Source of the DNA: Vitreoscilla massiliensis
GTDB lineage: Bacteria; Pseudomonadota; Gammaproteobacteria; Burkholderiales; Neisseriaceae
Assembly (NCBI RefSeq): GCF_001457815.1
Contig: NZ_LN898221.1
Location: forward strand, 1,197,053 to 1,261,052
Direction of reading: 5' to 3'
Length of the DNA stretch: 64,000 bases
This document shows, piece after piece, positions 33,980 to 42,695 of the stretch. The notes under the pieces were generated by a model. The model did not search any database. It was not told where the DNA came from and was given only the letters and a program-made list of their open reading frames with translations. The position numbers were made by a program, and so were the translations under genes. The number at the start of each line of letters is the position of its first letter. Positions within the stretch are counted from its first letter, which is position 1.

Positions 33980-35830
33980 ATGGCTTTATTACAAATCGCC
34001 GAACCTGGCATGTCAGCAGCGCCACACCAACACCGTTTGGCTGTGGGCATAGACTTAGGCACCACCAACAGCTTGGTCGCTACCGTACAAAGCGGCAGCG
34101 CTCGTTGTTTACCCGATGAACACGGTCGGGTGACTTTGCCCTCGGTGGTGCGTTATGGCCAAGAGGTTGAAGTCGGTTTTGATGCCTTAAAAGCCCAAAA
34201 AATCGACCCACTCAATACCATCAGTTCGGCCAAACGCTTAATCGGTCGCCAAATCGGCGACTTGAATCGCAGCCAATGGTCGTACCGCTTCACCGACAAC
34301 GACAAAATCATCGAATTGCAAACGCGCATGGGCTTAAAAACCCCGATAGAAGTGTCGGCCGAAATCCTCAAAGCCTTAAAAGCCCGCGCTGAAAACAGCT
34401 TGGGTGGCAGCTTGACCGGCGCCGTCATCACCGTGCCGGCGTATTTCGACGATGCCCAACGCCAAGCCACCAAAGATGCAGCGCGCTTGGCCGGTTTGAA
34501 CGTGTTGCGTTTGCTCAATGAGCCTACCGCAGCGGCCATCGCCTATGGTCTCGACAACCGTGCTGAAGGCACGTTTGTGGTGTTTGACTTGGGCGGCGGT
34601 ACGTTTGACGTGTCAATTTTGCGTTTGGAACAAGGTTTGTTCCAAGTCTTGTCTACCGGCGGCAACAGCGCCTTGGGTGGCGACGATTTCGACCACCGCT
34701 TGTATTGCTGGTTGCTTGAGCATGAAAAACTGTCGGCACTGAGCGAACAAGACAGCCAATTGCTGTTGAGCTTGGTGCGCGCGGCCAAACAAGAATTGAC
34801 CAACAATGCCAGCACCACTTTGCGCGCGGTCTTGTCCGACGGTCGCGAAGTGGAAAGCAACATCACGCGCGAACTGTTCCAGCAATTGACGCAACACTTG
34901 GTGATGAAAACCATAGACCCCGTCAAACAAGCGATGCGTGACGCGGATGTCAGCAAAGCCGATATTGGCGGCGTCATCATGGTTGGCGGCGCCACACGCA
35001 TGCCGCATGTGCAGCAAGCGGTGGCGACTTTCTTTGGTCAAACCCCGTTGAACAATTTGAATCCGGATGAAGTGGTGGCCTTGGGCGCTGCCATCCAAGC
35101 CAATGTCCTCGCTGGTAACAAAGCCGACGATGAATGGTTGTTATTGGATGTCACACCTTTGTCTTTGGGCTTGGAAACTTATGGCGGCTTGGTCGAAAAA
35201 GTCATTCCGCGCAATTCCACCATCCCAACGGCGATGGCACAAGAATTCACTACCTTTAAAGACGGCCAAACCGCGATGGCCATTCATGTGGTACAAGGCG
35301 AACGCGAATTGGTGGCCGATTGCCGCTCACTCGCCCGCTTCACCTTGCGTGGCATTCCGCCTATGGTGGCCGGTGCGGCGCGCATCCGCGTGACCTTCCA
35401 AGTCGATGCCGATGGCTTGTTATCCGTGTCGGCACAAGAACAAACCACCGGCGTACAGGCCGCCATTGAAGTAAAACCTTCCTACGGCTTGGACGACACC
35501 ACCATCACGCAAATGCTCAAAGACTCAATGCAATTCGCGCAAGAAGACATGGCACAGCGTGCGCGCCAAGAAGCGGTGGTGGAAGCAGAAAGCATTATTG
35601 CGGCGGTGAGCGGCGCTTTGGAGAGCGATGGTGATTTGCTCAGCACCGCCGAACGCGCCGACATCGATGTGGTATTAAAACGCTTGCAACAGCAAATCGT
35701 GCAAGGCGATGCCGCCAGCATCCGCGCCAGTGTGGAAGCCTTAAACCATGCCACCGATGGCTTTGCCGCCGCCCGCATGGACCGCAACATCCAACGCGCC
35801 TTAACCGGCCAAAACATTGCCGATATTTAA
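33980..35830 (+). CDS. hscA: Fe-S biogenesis chaperone HscA (Hsp70)
   Basis: 616 aa. The ATPase domain opens with GIDLGTTNSLVATVQSG and has FDLGGGTFDVSIL and the GGATRMPHVQ motif; the substrate-binding domain follows from LLLDVTPLSLGLETYGG. It releases clusters from IscU with HscB. Start at MALLQIAEPG, as in the family; the long in-frame extension upstream overlaps hscB. Confidence 0.96.
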   Translation: MALLQIAEPGMSAAPHQHRLAVGIDLGTTNSLVATVQSGSARCLPDEHGRVTLPSVVRYGQEVEVGFDALKAQKIDPLNTISSAKRLIGRQIGDLNRSQWSYRFTDNDKIIELQTRMGLKTPIEVSAEILKALKARAENSLGGSLTGAVITVPAYFDDAQRQATKDAARLAGLNVLRLLNEPTAAAIAYGLDNRAEGTFVVFDLGGGTFDVSILRLEQGLFQVLSTGGNSALGGDDFDHRLYCWLLEHEKLSALSEQDSQLLLSLVRAAKQELTNNASTTLRAVLSDGREVESNITRELFQQLTQHLVMKTIDPVKQAMRDADVSKADIGGVIMVGGATRMPHVQQAVATFFGQTPLNNLNPDEVVALGAAIQANVLAGNKADDEWLLLDVTPLSLGLETYGGLVEKVIPRNSTIPTAMAQEFTTFKDGQTAMAIHVVQGERELVADCRSLARFTLRGIPPMVAGAARIRVTFQVDADGLLSVSAQEQTTGVQAAIEVKPSYGLDDTTITQMLKDSMQFAQEDMAQRARQEAVVEAESIIAAVSGALESDGDLLSTAERADIDVVLKRLQQQIVQGDAASIRASVEALNHATDGFAAARMDRNIQRALTGQNIADI

Positions 35831-35836
35831 GAGAAA

Positions 35837-35847
35837 GCGGCCTGTAA
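35837..35847 (+). repeat. DUS-like 11-mer abutting the start of the 78-aa gene
   Basis: Ends one base before the ATG at 35848, taking the place where a ribosome-binding site would lie. Confidence 0.85.
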
Positions 35848-36084
35848 ATGCCTTTGACTCCCGACCAAGTGACTGAAATGTTGGCTTTGCCTTATGTGGG
35901 CAAAACCGTCATCCAACGCCTGCAAGAAGTGGGCTTGGATGATGTGGCCGTGCTGGCCGACAGCGACAGCACCGAGGTCTTGGAGCTCATCGCCACGCAT
36001 TTGCGCAGCAGCTGCTGGAAAAACAGCCCACAAGCCAAGCAATCCATCGCCAACATCATTGCTTGGGCAAAACAATACCCATAA
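35848..36084 (+). CDS. Small helix-hairpin-helix protein within the isc operon
   Basis: 78 aa, soluble. The MLALPYVGKTVIQRLQEVG segment looks like a helix-hairpin-helix, and the rest (HLRSSCWKNSPQAKQSIAN) resembles Cdd1-like small proteins; no clear function. It sits between hscA and fdx, 17 bases after hscA and 8 before fdx, so it is probably co-translated with the Fe-S genes. The usual isc operon has no such gene here. Confidence 0.65.
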   Translation: MPLTPDQVTEMLALPYVGKTVIQRLQEVGLDDVAVLADSDSTEVLELIATHLRSSCWKNSPQAKQSIANIIAWAKQYP

Positions 36085-36092
36085 GGATTTAT

Positions 36093-36431
36093 ATGCCAAA
36101 AATTACTGTGTTGCCTCATCCAGTATTGTGCCCCAATGGCGCGGAAATTACCGATGCACCTGTAGGACAAACCATTTGTGACGTGCTTTTAGACCACCAT
36201 GTAGACATCGACCATGCGTGCGAAAAATCTTGCGCCTGCACCACGTGCCATGTGGTCATCAAACAAGGTTTTAACAGCTTGGAAGACGCCACCGATTTAG
36301 AAGAAGATTTACTCGATCAGGCTTGGGGCTTAACCCCAACTTCACGTTTGAGCTGCCAAGCGCGTGTGGCCGATGTGGATTTGGTTGTAGAATTACCGAA
36401 ATACACCATCAACCACGCCCGCGAACATTAA
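36093..36431 (+). CDS. fdx: ISC-type 2Fe-2S ferredoxin
   Basis: 112 aa. Electron donor for cluster assembly. The ligand pattern is seen in ACEKSCACTTCHVV and the distal SRLSCQARV. AAGGA precedes the ATG at 36093; the ORF start at 36063 overlaps the previous gene. A DUS-like copy follows its stop directly. Confidence 0.95.
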   Translation: MPKITVLPHPVLCPNGAEITDAPVGQTICDVLLDHHVDIDHACEKSCACTTCHVVIKQGFNSLEDATDLEEDLLDQAWGLTPTSRLSCQARVADVDLVVELPKYTINHAREH

Positions 36432-36442
36432 GCGGCCTGTAA
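36432..36442 (+). repeat. DUS-like 11-mer between fdx and iscX
   Basis: Begins at the base after the fdx stop; 15 bases before the iscX start. Confidence 0.85.
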
Positions 36443-36457
36443 GCAAAGGAACACTCG

Positions 36458-36652
36458 ATGAAATGGACAGACACCTTACGCATCGCCGAAGACTTGGTCG
36501 ATAGCCATCCAGACATAGATCCCAGCACCATACGCTTTACCCAATTGCGCCAATTGGTGTTGGACTTGCCTGAGTTTGACGACGTGCCAGAACGCTGTGG
36601 TGAAAAAATCCTCGAAGCCATCCAACAAGCGTGGATAGACGAGCAAGAGTAA
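36458..36652 (+). CDS. iscX: IscX
   Basis: 64 aa, acidic, full length for the family. It binds IscS and iron and tunes cluster assembly. The motifs WTDTLRIAEDL at the start and LPEFDDVPERCGEKILEAIQ near the end are typical. Last gene of the operon; a strong terminator lies four bases beyond. Confidence 0.95.
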   Translation: MKWTDTLRIAEDLVDSHPDIDPSTIRFTQLRQLVLDLPEFDDVPERCGEKILEAIQQAWIDEQE

Positions 36653-36655
36653 ATA

Positions 36656-36684
36656 AAAACGTGCCCTAAAAGGCACGTTTTTTT
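36656..36684. terminator. Bidirectional intrinsic terminator after iscX
   Basis: AAAACGTGCC-CTAAAA-GGCACGTTTT, with T7 on the plus strand and T4 on the minus strand. It serves iscX and the convergent binding-protein gene. Confidence 0.9.
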
Positions 36685-36721
36685 GATGCTGCAAATCAGG
36701 GCAATCGCCCCAAGCTGCTTT

Positions 36722-37492
36722 TTAAATCTGCAAGGTATCGACCAAATCGATCAAATAATCAATGTCGGCATTGTCCTCCAGCACATGCCATTTGTGGATG
36801 TTGATGTCTTGCAACAAGCGCTGCTGGCCGCTGCCATTGATGAGGTTTAATTCTGATTTCAATCCTGCCACCAAATGTTGGTATTGCGGCGACAGCAACA
36901 ACACATGGCTCAAACCCTCGACATCGTCTTTCATGGTTTGCACCAACGGTCGCATGCTGTTGCGCAGCGTCGCACTCCAACCCTCATAAATGTCAGTAGG
37001 CACAAACGCCAAATCCACTTCCGCATTCATCAATTGCTTGGCCGCCAGCAAATGGCTTTGGGTGCTGGAAAGCACCAATTCCTCATCGTTGACATTGGCC
37101 GCCTCCAACAAAATCAAACCCAAATGCTTCACCTCAGGGCTGTCAGCACAGGCGATGCGGTTTTGCCTGCCCTCCATGTCTTCAATGTGTTGGTAAGTGG
37201 CATCGTTGCGGCACAACACCACAATTTCGGTGACATCGCTCTCCGGCCTTGCCAAGGCGATAAAGCCTTTTTGCAACACCAAATAACTGCAATCGGAGGC
37301 ACTGGCAAAAATCATGTCCACCTGCTCTTGCTCCAAGCCGGCGCGCAATTCCCCGAAATTGGCATAAGACGAAATGTCCATGCTCACATCGACCTGCTTT
37401 TGCAAATGGCGCAAAAAGATGTGCCACCCCGCCAAAAACTCAGGATGGATGTCGGGCGCAATCGACACGCGCAGGTTTGCCGTCACCATCAT
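36722..37492 (-). CDS. PhnD-like phosphate/phosphonate-type binding protein without signal peptide
   Basis: 256 aa. The fold resembles periplasmic phosphonate-binding proteins: LRVSIAPDIHPEF at the start, the DMIFASASDCSYLVLQKG segment, IVVLCRNDATY, and VDLAFVPTDIYEGW. There is no signal peptide or lipobox, so it is expected in the cytoplasm, and no ABC permease or ATPase is near. Its ATG overlaps the PAS gene stop (ATGA), so the two are translationally coupled, which suggests a ligand-binding signalling partner, not a transport component. Confidence 0.75.
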   Translation of the reverse strand: MMVTANLRVSIAPDIHPEFLAGWHIFLRHLQKQVDVSMDISSYANFGELRAGLEQEQVDMIFASASDCSYLVLQKGFIALARPESDVTEIVVLCRNDATYQHIEDMEGRQNRIACADSPEVKHLGLILLEAANVNDEELVLSSTQSHLLAAKQLMNAEVDLAFVPTDIYEGWSATLRNSMRPLVQTMKDDVEGLSHVLLLSPQYQHLVAGLKSELNLINGSGQQRLLQDINIHKWHVLEDNADIDYLIDLVDTLQI

Positions 37493-37995
37493 GCCACCCC
37501 ATCGCGTTTAAAAGCCTCGATGCGGGCAATGGTTTCATTAACCTTAGAACGGGCGGGCTTGCGCCGCACCGAGGTGTAAGCCACCACGCGGCCATTGCGA
37601 AAATTCGGGTTAACCGATGCATACACCCAGTAATAACGGCCATCTTTGCGCAAGTTTTTCACATAGCCAAACCAAGACTTGCCGCTTTGGATGGTGCCCC
37701 ACAAATCGCCAAACACGGCACTGGGTATGTCTGGATGGCGCAAAATGCACTGCGGTGCGCCGATTAATTCCTCACGCTCATAACCTGAAATATCAATAAA
37801 GGCTTGGTTGGCATGGGTAATGACGCCGTTTAAGTCGGTGCGCGACACGATCATGCGCCCATCGGGATAGGCCACTTCGTCGTCCACGGTGTACAAGCGA
37901 CGTTGTTGGCCATCAGAAAAATGATGCAAATACTGCTTAGGTTCATGCGTCGTGGCCAAATCGGCTTCCGACATATCCTTCCATATATATGACAT
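37489..37995 (-). CDS. Stand-alone Aer-like PAS protein
   Basis: 168 aa. A single PAS domain (about 45-150) of the aerotaxis type is clear: ITHANQAFIDISGYEREELIG, then RHPDIPSAVFGDLWGTI, WFGYVKNLRKDGRYYWVYA and a final YTSVRRKP. In Aer this domain binds FAD and is fused to a membrane and MCP signalling region; here it stops just after the PAS. GGAG seven bases before the ATG. Coupled to the PhnD-like gene by ATGA overlap. It could sense redox or oxygen and pass the signal to its partner. Confidence 0.8.
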   Translation of the reverse strand: MSYIWKDMSEADLATTHEPKQYLHHFSDGQQRRLYTVDDEVAYPDGRMIVSRTDLNGVITHANQAFIDISGYEREELIGAPQCILRHPDIPSAVFGDLWGTIQSGKSWFGYVKNLRKDGRYYWVYASVNPNFRNGRVVAYTSVRRKPARSKVNETIARIEAFKRDGVA

Positions 37996-38185
37996 GATTT
38001 ATCTCCTTGGTATGGATTATTTTTGGCTTTATAGCTCTTATCCATTACATTTCTATGTCATTGATTAGAGTAGAACTTTACTCCATTCCACCCATCTCCT
38101 CCTCGTGAACATCCCATAGGCGTCACGCTGATAAGAATGACAAATAGTTGATAAATTTTATTAACCTAGCTCAAACATTTGGCAT

Positions 38186-38224
38186 AAAAAAAGACCCAGT
38201 GTCTTGAAACATTAGGTCTTTTTG
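38186..38224 (-). terminator. Terminator downstream of pepA
   Basis: On the minus strand AAAAAGACC and GGTCTTTTT flank a loop of about 20 bases, ending in T7. Confidence 0.7.
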
Positions 38225-38262
38225 CCATTGTTTGATGCAAATCAGTATTGCGTCATTTGAAA

Positions 38263-39702
38263 TTATTTTGTCGCTTGTGCCAACAAATAATTCACCAACA
38301 AAGGTACAGGCCGGCCTGTAGCGCCTTTGCTCGCACCACTGGTCCAAGCCGTGCCGGCCACATCCAAATGTGCCCAAGCATAGTTTTCAGTGAAATAAGA
38401 CAAGAACGCTGCGGCGGTAATCGTGCCGGCTGGGCGACCGCCAATATTGGCCAAATCGGCAAAATTGCTTTTGAGCAAATCGCGGTAGTCGTCAAACAAG
38501 GGCAATTGCCACACACGGTCGTTGACATCGTTGCCTACGGCCACCAAGTTATCGACCAAGTCTTGGTTATTGCCCATCACACCGCTGACTTCATGGCCCA
38601 AGGCGATGATGCAAGCCCCGGTCAAGGTCGCCACATCGACCACTGCTTGTGGCTTGAATTGCTCAGCAAATGCCAAGGCATCGCACAAAATCAAACGGCC
38701 TTCGGCATCGGTATTCAAAATCTCGATGCTGATGCCATTCATGGCTTTGACGATGTCGCCCGGTTTGGTCGCCGCACCTGAAGGCATGTTTTCACACGTT
38801 GGTACGATGGCTTTCAAATTAATCGGCAACTTCATCTCAGCCGCGGCGCAGAAAGACGCAATCACCGAAGCCGCACCAAACATGTCGTATTTCATCTCGT
38901 CCATGCCAGCGCCAGGTTTCAATGAAATGCCGCCAGTATCAAAGGTAATGCCTTTGCCGACCAACACATACGGTTGTTCACCCGCATTAGCTGCGCCGTT
39001 GTAAGTCAATTCAATCAAGTATGGCGCTTCGATGCTGCCTTTGGCCACCGCCCAGAATGAGCCCATGCCCAAGGCTTGGATGGCCGCAGCATCGTGCAAC
39101 ACGGCAGTGGCGCCAGCGGCTTCAGCGTGCGCTTTTGCTTGTTCGGCCAAGTAAGTAGGTGTGCAAATATTCGGTGCTTGGTTGCCCAAGTCTTTGGCAA
39201 AGGCCACCGCTTTGGCCAAGATGCTGGCTTTATTCAATGCGGCCTGTAAATCGCTGCTGCCAACCAATTGTACTTCAGTCAAGCTCACGGCTTTGGCATC
39301 GCGTTTGTGTTCGTCAAAACGGTAAGTCGCTTGTGCAAATGCCAACACCAACACATCGACCAAAACTGTCGCCAAAGCCGCATCAATACCGCGCACGTCC
39401 ACGGCCACGCTGGTGGCTTTTTGTTCCACCACATACTGCGCCACTTTCAAGGCGTGCTTTTCCAATTTGGCACGGCTGGCATCGGCCGTTACTTGCAATA
39501 CCGCTACTGCGTTCAAAACGCCTGCATTCACATCCAAACCACAGGCGCTGTCTGCTGCAGCGTCCGCATCCAAACCATTTTGCAATGCGCCCAACAGCTT
39601 AGCAGCCACCGCCGCTGTTTGATTTTCGCCTTTTACGCTGACCCAAACATAGGCAGCATTCTGTTCAAGCTGATTTTTTTCGCTAATTATGCTAAATTTC
39701 AT
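38263..39702 (-). CDS. pepA: Leucyl aminopeptidase (cytosol aminopeptidase)
   Basis: 479 aa. M17 family di-zinc peptidase. The catalytic domain (about 170-479) has VGKGITFDTGGISLKPG with metal ligands, and NTDAEGRLILCDAL, the family signature. The N-terminal domain is typical; in E. coli PepA also binds DNA. It is divergent from lptF, the order found in many proteobacteria. A DUS-like copy at 39239 codes Leu-Gln-Ala-Ala. Confidence 0.95.
   Translation of the reverse strand: MKFSIISEKNQLEQNAAYVWVSVKGENQTAAVAAKLLGALQNGLDADAAADSACGLDVNAGVLNAVAVLQVTADASRAKLEKHALKVAQYVVEQKATSVAVDVRGIDAALATVLVDVLVLAFAQATYRFDEHKRDAKAVSLTEVQLVGSSDLQAALNKASILAKAVAFAKDLGNQAPNICTPTYLAEQAKAHAEAAGATAVLHDAAAIQALGMGSFWAVAKGSIEAPYLIELTYNGAANAGEQPYVLVGKGITFDTGGISLKPGAGMDEMKYDMFGAASVIASFCAAAEMKLPINLKAIVPTCENMPSGAATKPGDIVKAMNGISIEILNTDAEGRLILCDALAFAEQFKPQAVVDVATLTGACIIALGHEVSGVMGNNQDLVDNLVAVGNDVNDRVWQLPLFDDYRDLLKSNFADLANIGGRPAGTITAAAFLSYFTENYAWAHLDVAGTAWTSGASKGATGRPVPLLVNYLLAQATK
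39239..39249 (+). repeat. DUS-like 11-mer inside pepA
   Basis: Codes Leu-Gln-Ala-Ala on the coding (minus) strand. Confidence 0.85.
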
Positions 39703-39807
39703 GTCATTTATCTCCAGATTGTGGCGAATTGAATGCCCAAAACGTCAAACACACTGATTGTACCTGACGCGGCCTCCTGAAACCATGCCAGCTAGGCAAA
39801 AGCTTAT

Positions 39808-40914
39808 ATGATTTATCAACGCAAATTTATCAAAGAACTGTCCTTCACTGCCGTCGGTATTTTCGTGGTGTTGTTGGCGATTTTGCTGTGTACGCAAGTC
39901 GTTAACTTACTCGGCCGCGCCGCTGACGGTCGGGTCGCCATCGATGCCGTTGGCACCTTAATCGGTTTTTGGATGCTGGGCTTAACGCCTTTATTACTGA
40001 TTTTAACCGCCTTCATCAGCCTGCTGACCGTGCTCACGCGCTATTGGCGTGACAGCGAAATGGCGGTCTGGCGCGCCGGTGGCCTGTCTTTAAGCCGTTG
40101 GCTGCGACCGGTGGCATGGTTTGTGGTGCCGTTTAGTTTATTGATTGCAGTATTGACCTTGGCAGTATTGCCGTGGGCCGAAAGCCGCAGCCAAGAATAC
40201 GCGCAAATTTTGAAACAACAGCAAGCCTTGTCCATGGTCGAACAAGGCGTGTTTCGCGCTGTTGGCCGCGACCGTGTTTACTTTATTGAGCGCTTTGACA
40301 GCGAGCAAGGCATTGCCAAAAACCTGTTCATCCGCGAGCAAATGCCGGCCGGTAAAAGCGCCATCATCACCGCTCAATCCGGCAATTTCAAATTGGATGA
40401 CCCGAAAGAGCGCACCTTGACCTTATTGAATGGCCGCCGCTATGTCGGCACCCCTGGTCAAGCCGATTATGAAGTAGTGAGTTTTGACAAGCTGGACTTG
40501 TTGGTACAAACCAATATCGACCCAGTGAAACCGAGCGAAGCGCGCCAAGCCATCCCCACCAGCAAATTGTGGAACAGCGACCAGCCACGCCACCAAGCTG
40601 AGTTGATGTGGCGTTTGTCCTTGCCTTTGTCTTTATTGTTATTGGGCTTGTTGTCCGTGCCTTTGTCGTATTTCAATCCCCGCGCTGGCCATAGCTACAA
40701 TTTGGTGTTGGCAGTGGTGCTGTTCTTGATTTACCAAAATGGTCTGACCTTGCTGCGCCGTGCAGTTGAAGACGGCTTGCCATTTTGGCTGGGCTTTTTG
40801 CCGATGCATGTGTTGATGTTGTTATTGGGTTGGCTGTTGTTGCGTTACCGCAATCAACCCAGCGGTGCCTTTTGGCCGACATTGAAAGCCGCCTTGAAAG
40901 GAAACCGCTCATGA
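39808..40914 (+). CDS. lptF: LPS export permease LptF
   Basis: 368 aa. Inner-membrane permease of the LptB2FG machine that extracts lipopolysaccharide. Three N-terminal membrane segments (about 12-115), a periplasmic beta-jellyroll (about 125-265) and three C-terminal segments (about 270-350) match the family; MIYQRKFIKELSFTAVG is a typical start. Its stop overlaps the lptG start (ATGA), so the two are made together. Confidence 0.94.
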   Translation: MIYQRKFIKELSFTAVGIFVVLLAILLCTQVVNLLGRAADGRVAIDAVGTLIGFWMLGLTPLLLILTAFISLLTVLTRYWRDSEMAVWRAGGLSLSRWLRPVAWFVVPFSLLIAVLTLAVLPWAESRSQEYAQILKQQQALSMVEQGVFRAVGRDRVYFIERFDSEQGIAKNLFIREQMPAGKSAIITAQSGNFKLDDPKERTLTLLNGRRYVGTPGQADYEVVSFDKLDLLVQTNIDPVKPSEARQAIPTSKLWNSDQPRHQAELMWRLSLPLSLLLLGLLSVPLSYFNPRAGHSYNLVLAVVLFLIYQNGLTLLRRAVEDGLPFWLGFLPMHVLMLLLGWLLLRYRNQPSGAFWPTLKAALKGNRS

Positions 40915-41981
40915 GTTTATTAACCCGCTACCTGCTCAAACGCTTGGGCGCGATGACGGTGTTCAGCCTGATTGCCTTGCTGGCGCTGTATGTGTTTTTC
41001 GATGTGTTGCAAGAAAGCGCCGACTTGGGCAAAAACGGCTATGGCGTGGGCAGCATGCTCGCTTATGTCGCCCTGCTCATTCCCGCGCACGTGTATGAAT
41101 TGCTGCCGCTGGCGGTGCTGATTGGTGGCCTGATTGCCTTGTCTGGCTTGGCCAATAACAGCGAATTGACGGTGATGAAAGCCAGTGGTGTGTCGACCAA
41201 ACGCTTTGTCAAAACCTTGCTGAGCTTTGGCTTAGTGTTTGCGATTTTGACCGCGGTGTTGGGCGAATGGGTGGCGCCGAAATCGCAGCAATACGCCGAA
41301 CGTTTGAAAAACCATGTGCAAAAAAACGATGGCCCCGTCGGTCAATCGGGCGTGTGGATTAAGAATGAAGGCCGTTACATCAATTTTGGCGAATTGTTGC
41401 CAGACTTGAGCGTGCGCAACCTCACTATCTACAGCCACAATGCCAATTATGAGTTGTCCCAAGCCTTGCACGCTGATTCCGCCCACAATATCGGCGGCAA
41501 CCAATGGCAGCTCAAACAAGTGGCCATCACCGATTTGAGCGCCAACGCCACCAAAACCCGCACCGAAGCGCAAACCACGCTGACCTTGGAAGTGGACGAT
41601 GCGGTCTTGCGTGCCTTGCAAGTGGAGCCTGAGCAAATGTCATTGCTGGCCTTGGGCGACTACATCAAACATTTAAAAACCAATAGCCAACAATCTGAGC
41701 GCTATGAAATTGCCTGGTGGCGCAAACTCACTTACCCCATCGCCGCCTTGGCGATGGCCTTGATTGCGCTGGCGTTCACACCGCAAGCCACGCGCCGCAC
41801 CAACACCACCATCAAATTGTTCATCGGTATTTTTGTTGGCGTCGGCTTTCACTTTGCCAACCGCTTCTTCGCCTTCAGCGCGCAGTTATACAATATCGCT
41901 CCAGCAATCGCGGCGATTCTGCCGACGCTGTTGTTCTTAATCGGCGCGATTTATTGGATACGCCGACAAGAAAGAAGATAA
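40911..41981 (+). CDS. lptG: LPS export permease LptG
   Basis: 356 aa. Partner of LptF with the same plan: N-terminal segments (LLTRYLLKRLGAMTVFSL onward), periplasmic domain (about 130-250), and C-terminal segments from KLTYPIAALAMALIALAF. The ATG overlaps the lptF stop. A bidirectional DUS hairpin follows. The pair indicates a Gram-negative envelope with LPS or LOS. Confidence 0.94.
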   Translation: MSLLTRYLLKRLGAMTVFSLIALLALYVFFDVLQESADLGKNGYGVGSMLAYVALLIPAHVYELLPLAVLIGGLIALSGLANNSELTVMKASGVSTKRFVKTLLSFGLVFAILTAVLGEWVAPKSQQYAERLKNHVQKNDGPVGQSGVWIKNEGRYINFGELLPDLSVRNLTIYSHNANYELSQALHADSAHNIGGNQWQLKQVAITDLSANATKTRTEAQTTLTLEVDDAVLRALQVEPEQMSLLALGDYIKHLKTNSQQSERYEIAWWRKLTYPIAALAMALIALAFTPQATRRTNTTIKLFIGIFVGVGFHFANRFFAFSAQLYNIAPAIAAILPTLLFLIGAIYWIRRQERR

Positions 41982-42017
41982 GTGCGCAGATAACAAGATT
42001 CATGTGTTTGCATGACC

Positions 42018-42048
42018 AAAGCGGCCTGTAATTGTTTACAGGCCGCTT
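42018..42048. terminator. DUS-like hairpin between lptG and a convergent gene
   Basis: Arms AAAGCGGCCTGTAA and TTACAGGCCGCTT, 4-base loop. Confidence 0.88.
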
Positions 42049-42141
42049 ATTTATTCTTAAAGCCACAATCAAACCTCTTATTCTATTTTTGCATCATTTT
42101 GTCATCACACTGCTGCGCCACAAAAGCACCATACTGTTTGT

Positions 42142-42567
42142 TTACGCAGCGTAATCCTGATTCACTGCTTTAACCGACAACGGCGCAGCACAACGATTGC
42201 ATCGGTGTATGAAAGGTGACACCCCTTTGGAATAAGAAACCGACTGTGCATCCACACCCAGCGTTTGACCATTGAGTTTTTGAAACTGTTGGCAATATGG
42301 GCAAATGCCCAATACCAAGGTTGAAATGATGCTATAAACAATCCACACCGCAGCAATGCCAAACAACCAGCCCCAAACCACATTTGGCAGGGGTAAATGC
42401 AAGTATTTATGACAAAAAGCTGCAATTCCAAACAAAAAAACATACGGATAAAGCGCTTTGGATAGCAATAAACGCTGTTGAAATTTTTTGGCTGTGGCCA
42501 ATGCTTCAGCTTTATCAATTTGGGCAGGGTCAAATTGAGCCGTAAACCCTGTTTTATTATTATCCAC
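42142..42567 (-). CDS. Small membrane protein with C-terminal zinc ribbon
   Basis: 141 aa, GTG start with AAGGGG upstream. Two hydrophobic segments (about 39-55 and 66-86) precede four Cys in two pairs, LGICPYCQQF and HRCNRCAAP, likely a zinc ribbon facing the cytoplasm. Family not recognised. It is convergent with lptG and lies downstream of the argF terminator on the same strand. Confidence 0.65.
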   Translation of the reverse strand: MDNNKTGFTAQFDPAQIDKAEALATAKKFQQRLLLSKALYPYVFLFGIAAFCHKYLHLPLPNVVWGWLFGIAAVWIVYSIISTLVLGICPYCQQFQKLNGQTLGVDAQSVSYSKGVSPFIHRCNRCAAPLSVKAVNQDYAA

Positions 42568-42643
42568 TTATCACCCCTTATCGTCAGTATTCACATTCCC
42601 ATGTTTCAAACTAAGCATACTGCATGCCCTACACTCTGGCCAC

Positions 42644-42681
42644 AAAAAAGCGGCCTGTAAACATTTACAGGCCGCTTTTTC
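42644..42681 (-). terminator. DUS-like terminator behind argF
   Basis: Perfect arms GCGGCCTGTAAA and TTTACAGGCCGC, extended by A6 and T5 tracts on the two sides. Confidence 0.9.
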
Positions 42682-42695
42682 AACATCAGCAAGGC

